Positions 58,533 to 64,000 of a stretch of DNA of 64,000 bases are shown piece by piece. How positions within the stretch are numbered: the stretch's first letter is position 1; each line of letters begins with the position of its first letter. The stretch is from assembly GCA_043745195.1 (NCBI GenBank), contig JAYTTF010000067.1, positions 1-64,000 on the forward strand, given 5' to 3'. Below the pieces are notes generated by a model. The model was not told the DNA's origin. It saw only the letters and a program-made list of their open reading frames with translations, and did not search any database. The translations under genes and the position numbers were made by a program. This stretch comes from JANXSF01 sp043745195. Its GTDB lineage: Bacteria; Acidobacteriota; Terriglobia; Bryobacterales; Bryobacteraceae.

Positions 58533-59660
58533 TTAGGCCATCGAAATCACTTCGCCTGTTTTTGAAGTGTCGTATCCAGCCAACACCTCCAACATGCGTC
58601 GTAGTTCACTTCTCTGCAGAACGTCCAGAAATTCTTTCGTTGCCGGCAAATCAGCGGTGCTCCGGTGCATCACCAAATCGTATCGTTCACTATGCAATGC
58701 AATGAAATCCAACCCAAATGCTTGCGCGGCAGATTGGGTTGCAAGGCAAACATCCGCTTCGCCCGACACAACGCAATGGGCCGCTGCAAGGTGCCCGTAA
58801 GCAACTTTTTCATATCCTTGGACCCTATTGAATTCGATTCCTGCTTTGCCCAATAGCTTATCCAACAAACCGCGGCTACCCGAACCAGTCTCGCGATTCA
58901 CAAATCGGACATTCCTTCGAGCCAAGTCCTCAATCTTGCGAATCCCTTTTGAATTTCCTGGGGCGACAATCAGACCTTCCTCCCAACGGGCGAACGTTAC
59001 CACGCAGAAATCCTGGCCCGGAAATTCGCTGCGAAGGTAAGGCAGATTGAATTCTCCAGTAGCTTCATCTTCAAGATGCGATCCGGCAATATGCACTTTC
59101 CCTTCACTCAACCAAGTGAGGGCAAGTCTGCTTGACGCGGCGGCAGGGACAATTTCCACTCCACTGATTCTTTCCACCATGCGGGAGAGCAGGCTGGAAG
59201 CAGGGTCACAACCCGCTACTACAAGCCTCTTGTGAGCCGCTTCTTCCTTTGCGAATACCGCCAGATCCGCCCTGCCCTTTACGCGGCCAGTTCGTTCGAT
59301 TACGCCATCAGCTTCTGGCATGTAGTACGGAGACGCGCTCACTGGCACGCTAACCCAGCGTGACCCGATTCGGCAGATACGCACCGGTTGACCCTTCACT
59401 TGAGGCTTAACACTAAGAACCTCCGTTGCAAGTAAATCGGGCGGTTTGGGCAAACTCAATTGCAGCGAAAATAATTCGTCCACCGAAACCCCCAACTCGC
59501 GCGCAAGATGAAGTGCAACCTCAGTGTTGGGCACGTACGTTCCGGCCTCAATAGCGTAAATGGTCTGCCGGCTAACTTCCACTCGGCGAGCCAAATCGGC
59601 AGCAGCAATGCCTCTGCTTTTCCGAATCTCTGCCAACCTGTTCTTCACGCGTGTTTTCAT
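58533..59660 (-). CDS. XRE-family regulator with PBP_like (molybdate/tungstate-type) domain
   Basis: From ATG 59660 the protein has 375 residues. Residues 1-65 are an XRE helix-turn-helix (LAEIRKSRGIAAADLARRVEVSRQTIYAIEAGTYVPNTEVALHLARELG). Residues about 130-370 match the PBP_like domain found fused to MoeA and ModE-like proteins: VAGCDPASSLL, WLSEGKVHIAGSHL, EGLIVAPGNSKGI, VRFVNRETGSGSRGLLDKLL and a C-terminal SERYDLVM. A role in molybdenum or tungsten control is therefore likely but not proven. It starts 7 bp after the TonB-type receptor stop, so it may regulate uptake through that receptor. Confidence 0.85.
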   Translation of the reverse strand: MKTRVKNRLAEIRKSRGIAAADLARRVEVSRQTIYAIEAGTYVPNTEVALHLARELGVSVDELFSLQLSLPKPPDLLATEVLSVKPQVKGQPVRICRIGSRWVSVPVSASPYYMPEADGVIERTGRVKGRADLAVFAKEEAAHKRLVVAGCDPASSLLSRMVERISGVEIVPAAASSRLALTWLSEGKVHIAGSHLEDEATGEFNLPYLRSEFPGQDFCVVTFARWEEGLIVAPGNSKGIRKIEDLARRNVRFVNRETGSGSRGLLDKLLGKAGIEFNRVQGYEKVAYGHLAAAHCVVSGEADVCLATQSAAQAFGLDFIALHSERYDLVMHRSTADLPATKEFLDVLQRSELRRMLEVLAGYDTSKTGEVISMA

Positions 59661-59667
59661 AGTGGCT

Positions 59668-62600
59668 CTAGAATTGAATCTTCGCGACGCATTCAAATAC
59701 GCGGGGATTGCCCGCGCTGGTAATGCTACCAAACGAAGCGCTTCCAAAAATTCCGCTGGGATCGTTCAAAGGCGGAGTGTTGGACACATTGAACACTTCG
59801 GCACGAAAGTTCACAGCCATCCGCTCCGTGATCCTGAATGTTTTTCCAATCATCAAATCCGCATTCTGCAACCCAGGTCCTCGAACCGGGTTGCGAGAAC
59901 TGTTGCCGATTACAAACTGAGGAGCAGCCATGAAGGATGCAGGGTTGAAATAGCTTGCAAGGCTCCTGCCTTTGTATTGGTTGGGATCGCTGATTCTGTT
60001 TGGTCGTTGCACCGCAAAGCCAAGGGCTGCGTTGTTATTGACGGCCTGCGTAACAGCTACAGCCGCACCGGTCTGCACACGCATCAAACCGGCAATTTGC
60101 CATCCGGAAATCTTCCACCATCGGGGTAAATCGTAAGCCCAACCAAGCGCGAACACTTGGGGAATATCTCCGGTGGAAACGTCTTTTTCCAAATGCCGGT
60201 TATAGGCATCCGCAGCTCCACTATTGTTCAACACCGGGCCTGTAAAAATACTCTGCGAAAAAACGCTGGATGCGTCGTCGATTAATTTGGAAAAAGTATA
60301 GGCGGCGTTCACTATCAGCCCTCCAGACAGCCGTTTTTCCACTTTCGCAATAGCAGCGTTATAGCTGGAGTTTCCTACGTTGTCACGAAACAAAGCCACA
60401 GTAGTAAAGCGCGGAAAGGGCCTAAGCAGTTGTTGTTGCGTTACAGTTGCACCGCCCAAGGACGACGAAAGGGGCACCTTCCCGAAGTAAGGATTTTGCG
60501 CTCTATTCAACAGAGCCGAGCCCATGGCAAGGTATTCAGAAGGCAATTGGTTTATGTTCGCATCAGGAATCCCTAGCCGGGTGTTTTTCGACCCCAAATA
60601 CCCAAATTCAAAACTCCAATTTTTCCCGGCAGTTTTTTGAATCGTGACATTCCATTGCTGCGAATAGCCGGAACCGTTGCTGCGATTCACGCCAAAAACT
60701 CCTTGCCCTAACCCGGAGTTTGGATTCGGCTCAGATACTTGTACCGAAGGCCCGTTCGATAGTAAGAATGCTGCGTTCAGATTATCTTGGGATTGCTGCC
60801 CCACTGTTTGGACGAACGGGAATTGCGGCAAAGTGAACGGGGTGGTGATGCCCGATTGTTCAAAGAACACCATTCCATATCCGGAGCGAATCGCCCAACT
60901 TTCACCCACCTTGTAAGCTATTCCAAAGCGAGGACCAAAGTTGCAACATTCTAAATTTCGTGCCGTTTGTGGGAATTCCAACAGTTGTGTCTTTAGATTG
61001 AAAACCGCACCTTGTTGGTGTTTTTCAGTCGACGGAAAATTAAGTGTGTAACGAGTGCCGATGTTGACCGTCAACCGAGGGGAAACTTTCCAATCGTCGC
61101 TAATGAAAAACTCAGCGATCCGCGCGCGTGGTTGAAGGACTTGCTTTTGAAGATCAATGCTAAATGAATCGACCTGCCCCAAAAGTAGCGAAGCCGTAGA
61201 ATTACCGCCGCCAGTCATGCTATTGGTGCCGGTAGTGCTGAATGAGAACAAACCAGTAGGATTCGGTGGATTCAAAACGTCCAGGTGTTCAAGCCTTATA
61301 TCCACTCCGAACTTCAAAGAATGGCTCCCCCGAAGAATAGTGAACGTGTCCAGGAACTCAGTAACGGATGTTGTGAAATTGGAGTTGGCAGCAGTGGTAG
61401 GGCCGATTTGTTGAAACCCGGCGACAGCGAAGATAGGCAGAACCGAAGGGAACGAATTCGAAGGTAGTCCCGGAACTGTGATGCCTCCTTCCTGCAACGA
61501 CCGTTGATTGAGGTCGCGAGTGGAATATCCAAATCGAAACTGGTTCAGAACCGTAGGCGAATGTGCCCAATTGTAATCGCCAACAATTGCACGGGCTTGT
61601 GTTTTGGCGTGCCCGATTACACCTGTTGTAAGGCTTCCGCTGCCGCCAGGCAATGGAGTTACAGGCGAATCTTCATCGCGGAAAATTGTATAGCGCGCGA
61701 AGAAGCGCTGTCTTGCTCCAATGTAGTGGTCAAGTCGAATGTCCGCCTGATCCTGATCGTCTGGTTCTGTGGCTGTCCGGACAAAATTATTGGCATCGGA
61801 GTTATTCGGCAAAGGGTACTTTTGCAGAATCTGACGGGCAATCGGATCTATACGGTTGGCGGGGAGTGCATTCCCGGCGAAGGGAATTCGGGGGGAATTG
61901 GCAGAATCGTAGATCGGTCCCGGAAAAATCCCTTGGCGCTGGGCCAATGTGGGAACCACGCTGAAGCGGGTGATGCCAGTGCGGATGCGCGTTCCTTGCC
62001 AATCGAGAAAAAAGAATGTCTTGTTTTTCTGAACGGGTCCACCCAATGTCATCCCAAATTGGTTGCGACGGAAGAGCGGTTTAGGCCCGGGTTGGGCAAA
62101 CAGATTGCGAGCATTGAGCGCTTCGTTTCTGAAGAACTCGAATAGACTGCCATGCAACTGGTTACTTCCGGATTTACCAATCATCATGATGGTCCCGCCA
62201 TTGGAACGGCCGTATTCGGCAGAGTAGGCATTCACATTCAATTTCAAGTCCGCCATGCCATCCAGAATCGGGAAATAAGCCACCTGTCCCGGTTCCGGTT
62301 GCAGCACGCTGATGCCGTCGTAGATGTATTCGTTCGTGCGCGGGCGGCTGCCGTTAATGCGAGGTAGAAATTGGCCGCTTGGGATGGCCACGCCAGGGCT
62401 TAGGCTAAGCAGGGCAACAAAATTTCGCCCGTCTACCGGCAATGTGGATATTAACTTCCCATCAATACGCATACTCACTTCGCCGCTAGTCGTCTGTAAT
62501 AAGGGAGCCTCGCTTGTCACTTCTACAGATTGTGGCACCTCCCCAATTTCCAGTTTCACATTCAGTACCGTCCGATCCGCCAATCGCAGGGTCAATCCAG

Positions 62601-62862
62601 ATTGCCGGTATAATCGAAACCCTTTCTGCTCCACGGTGAACATGTAACGGCTGCTTGGCAAACCTACAATGTGATAGTCACCTCGCTCATTAGACACTGC
62701 CGAATATTGCACGGCAGTGGCTTGATCATGAACTTCAATCTTCGCGTTTGGGACTGGCAGCCCGGCAGGATCCTGAATCGTGCCAAAAAGTTCGGTTCGG
62801 CCCGCCTGCCCACAGCAAATGGAGTGCGCCAAAATTAGTCCCCATATAAGGATGTACTTCAT
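59668..62862 (-). CDS. Oar-like TonB-dependent outer-membrane receptor
   Basis: This 1064-residue outer-membrane protein has a signal peptide (1-20, MKYILIWGLILAHSICCGQA), a CarboxypepD_reg domain (about 22-115: TELFGTIQDPAGLPVPNAKIEV), a plug-like part with LPVDGRNFVALLSLSPGV and NGSRPRTNEYIYDGISVL, and a beta-barrel ending VAKIQF with a terminal Phe. It shares layout with the receptor at 41760-45044 but differs clearly in sequence. A TAAAAT hexamer (62876-62881, minus) lies 13 nt before the ATG. The gene directly after it encodes an XRE/PBP_like regulator, which hints at a metal-oxyanion related ligand (inference). Confidence 0.92.
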   Translation of the reverse strand: MKYILIWGLILAHSICCGQAGRTELFGTIQDPAGLPVPNAKIEVHDQATAVQYSAVSNERGDYHIVGLPSSRYMFTVEQKGFRLYRQSGLTLRLADRTVLNVKLEIGEVPQSVEVTSEAPLLQTTSGEVSMRIDGKLISTLPVDGRNFVALLSLSPGVAIPSGQFLPRINGSRPRTNEYIYDGISVLQPEPGQVAYFPILDGMADLKLNVNAYSAEYGRSNGGTIMMIGKSGSNQLHGSLFEFFRNEALNARNLFAQPGPKPLFRRNQFGMTLGGPVQKNKTFFFLDWQGTRIRTGITRFSVVPTLAQRQGIFPGPIYDSANSPRIPFAGNALPANRIDPIARQILQKYPLPNNSDANNFVRTATEPDDQDQADIRLDHYIGARQRFFARYTIFRDEDSPVTPLPGGSGSLTTGVIGHAKTQARAIVGDYNWAHSPTVLNQFRFGYSTRDLNQRSLQEGGITVPGLPSNSFPSVLPIFAVAGFQQIGPTTAANSNFTTSVTEFLDTFTILRGSHSLKFGVDIRLEHLDVLNPPNPTGLFSFSTTGTNSMTGGGNSTASLLLGQVDSFSIDLQKQVLQPRARIAEFFISDDWKVSPRLTVNIGTRYTLNFPSTEKHQQGAVFNLKTQLLEFPQTARNLECCNFGPRFGIAYKVGESWAIRSGYGMVFFEQSGITTPFTLPQFPFVQTVGQQSQDNLNAAFLLSNGPSVQVSEPNPNSGLGQGVFGVNRSNGSGYSQQWNVTIQKTAGKNWSFEFGYLGSKNTRLGIPDANINQLPSEYLAMGSALLNRAQNPYFGKVPLSSSLGGATVTQQQLLRPFPRFTTVALFRDNVGNSSYNAAIAKVEKRLSGGLIVNAAYTFSKLIDDASSVFSQSIFTGPVLNNSGAADAYNRHLEKDVSTGDIPQVFALGWAYDLPRWWKISGWQIAGLMRVQTGAAVAVTQAVNNNAALGFAVQRPNRISDPNQYKGRSLASYFNPASFMAAPQFVIGNSSRNPVRGPGLQNADLMIGKTFRITERMAVNFRAEVFNVSNTPPLNDPSGIFGSASFGSITSAGNPRVFECVAKIQF

Positions 62863-62913
62863 ACGTTACACTGTCATTTTAACACGACCCTTATTTCCCG
62901 CTTCACGGTGGAG

Positions 62914-62919
62914 TACGAT
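62914..62919 (+). promoter_or_regulatory. -10-like TACGAT before the last gene
   Basis: TACGAT ends 8 nt before ATG 62928, with only a distant GGTGGAG as possible ribosome site. Confidence 0.45.
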
Positions 62920-62927
62920 GGGTCTCA

Positions 62928-64000
62928 ATGCACCAATCAGCCTTTCGTTGGCTCTATGCACTTTTCTTCTTATCAGGCTTCCCTGCCCTCCTTTATCAAA
63001 TTGTCTGGCAACGTACTTTATTCGCCATTTACGGAGTAAACATTGAATCGGTAACGATGGTGGTCAGCGCCTTTATGCTTGGCCTCGGCCTTGGCAGTTT
63101 AGCCGGGGGGCGAGTGTCGAAGAACCCCTCTGCTCCATTGCTGCTTCTGTTCGCCGCAGTGGAACTTGGCGTTGCTGCTTTCGGATCCATCTCATTACCA
63201 CTATTCCATTGGGTAGCGAACTTCACCGCAGGCGCACCGCCTCTTGAAACTGGGCTGATTTCCTTCGCCTTGGTGCTGATTCCAACTGTACTGATGGGCG
63301 CGACACTTCCACTACTGGTGGCGCAATTGGTGAGGCTTTCAGGCAACGTGGGCCGCTCCGTGGGCATGCTGTATTTTGTGAACACCTTAGGTTCCGCAGT
63401 CGCCTGCTTTGCTGCGGGCATGTTCATTATGCGGAACCTTGGGATGTCAGGTTCCATTGCACTTGCTGTAGGGATAAACGTTGTGGCGGCAGTGGTTGTG
63501 CTGATCCTTCATTTTCGATGGAAGGGTGCAGCCGTTGATGAATCCTTAAACTCACAGAAAGACTCCGCAACGCCTGTCCAGATCATCGCTTTCCCAATCG
63601 CCCTGGCGCTTGCGGCCATGTCGGGCTTCATTTCTTTGTGCTACGAAATTGTCTGGTACAGACTTTATTCCTTCGCCAGTGACGGCACGGCGCAATGCTT
63701 CGCTTACGTGCTGGGTACCTTTCTGACGGGAATAGCCTTTGGATCCCTCCTTGGACGCCGACTTTGTCGCGGTGCCACACTGCGTTCCATAGGTGTGCTG
63801 GTATTACTGGCCAACCTGGTTGGATTCGCCATTGTCCCGCTGGTGGCTTTCTGCGTTCGCTATATAGATTACGTTTGGACGCTCCCGCTTTCAGCCGTGG
63901 CTGCGGGATTGCTGGGTGCCACGTTTCCGCTTATGTGTCACATATCTGTGCCGCCAGATAATCTCGCAGGGCAGGGACTTAGCTACCTTTATCTCAGCAA
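62928..64000 (+). CDS. spermidine-synthase-like multi-span membrane protein (5' part)
   Basis: An open frame from ATG 62928 runs to the window end (357 codons) without a stop. It begins MHQSAFRWLYALFFLSGFPA, followed by LLYQIVWQRTLFAIYGVN and MLGLGLGSLAGG, and later MGATLPLLVAQ, VGMLYFVNTLGSAVACF, SGFISLCYEIVWYR and GTFLTGIAFGSLLGRRL. This is the membrane half of proteins that join an MFS-like or SpeE-like membrane domain to a spermidine synthase fold; that C-terminal domain would lie beyond the window. The usual YEIVWxR and GxxLPL signatures occur twice, so it is a tandem membrane repeat. Function of the family is unclear. Confidence 0.85.
   Translation, partial: MHQSAFRWLYALFFLSGFPALLYQIVWQRTLFAIYGVNIESVTMVVSAFMLGLGLGSLAGGRVSKNPSAPLLLLFAAVELGVAAFGSISLPLFHWVANFTAGAPPLETGLISFALVLIPTVLMGATLPLLVAQLVRLSGNVGRSVGMLYFVNTLGSAVACFAAGMFIMRNLGMSGSIALAVGINVVAAVVVLILHFRWKGAAVDESLNSQKDSATPVQIIAFPIALALAAMSGFISLCYEIVWYRLYSFASDGTAQCFAYVLGTFLTGIAFGSLLGRRLCRGATLRSIGVLVLLANLVGFAIVPLVAFCVRYIDYVWTLPLSAVAAGLLGATFPLMCHISVPPDNLAGQGLSYLYLS

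Noticed and set aside
1..64000. Search for tRNA, rRNA, CRISPR, integrase, transposase or attachment sites
   Set aside because: None recognised by reading; no cloverleaf with a GTTCRA arm in gaps, no regular repeat-spacer pattern, no transposase motifs.

Overview
The window looks like a chromosomal segment of an Acidobacteriota bacterium, most likely from the Bryobacterales/Solibacter side of the phylum. This is an inference from content. It rests on two long Oar-type TonB-dependent receptors with N-terminal carboxypeptidase-regulatory domains, several PQQ-type propeller proteins in one operon, secreted amidohydrolases, a TMTC-like membrane glycosyltransferase with TPRs, a bactofilin-lysS-lolC cluster, and moderate G+C judged by eye. 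No insertion sequence, integrase, CRISPR array, tRNA or rRNA was seen.

Layout. 286-4867 (minus): a serine beta-lactamase-like protein, a PfpI/DJ-1 protein, an ABC ATPase, and an ABC-2 permease fused in one polypeptide to an amidohydrolase. 4913-7294: a HerA-like ATPase. 7274-9878 (minus): a core-MetE-like methyltransferase, a TolB-like propeller and a DUF4198-like protein. 9922-12270: an FG-GAP protein and kynureninase. 12303-17223: a tightly overlapping glycan operon (GT2, DPM1-like GT2, DUF2304, TMTC-like GT/TPR, GT4), then an amino acid permease. 18575-23619: a three-domain LplT-PlsC-Aas protein divergent from a sigma-54 activator. 23582-28840: nucleoside hydrolase, papain-like protease, BaiN-type flavoprotein, acylphosphatase, Apt and IspE. 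28988-32447: a 37-residue membrane protein, a SET-domain methyltransferase, an altered enolase paired with an APH-family kinase, and a DinB protein. 32515-34535: a LysW-like zinc-ribbon protein with a long acidic tract, two small secreted beta-sandwich proteins and two thioredoxin-fold proteins. 34532-41646 (minus): five overlapping genes (three propellers, an amidohydrolase, an Fe-alcohol dehydrogenase). 41760-49709: a TonB-type receptor, a PAP2 protein, an MFS transporter, a YCF48-like protein, a GAF protein and a methyltransferase. 49696-62862 (minus): TonB-type receptor, XRE/PBP_like regulator, a broken gene, bactofilin, methyltransferase-like protein, LysS, LolC/E, AsnB and an ArnT-like transferase. 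62928-end: the start of a spermidine-synthase-like membrane protein.

Overall structure. Genes are packed very tightly: all eight convergent gene pairs overlap or abut within 3 bp. About sixteen genes have a TANNNT -10-like hexamer 5-11 nt before the start codon (often TTG) and usually no Shine-Dalgarno sequence, which points to widespread leaderless transcription. The strongest candidates for something undescribed are the permease-amidohydrolase fusion, the LysW-like protein lacking the carrier Glu, the kinase-enolase pair with two active-site changes, and the microprotein-SET pair.
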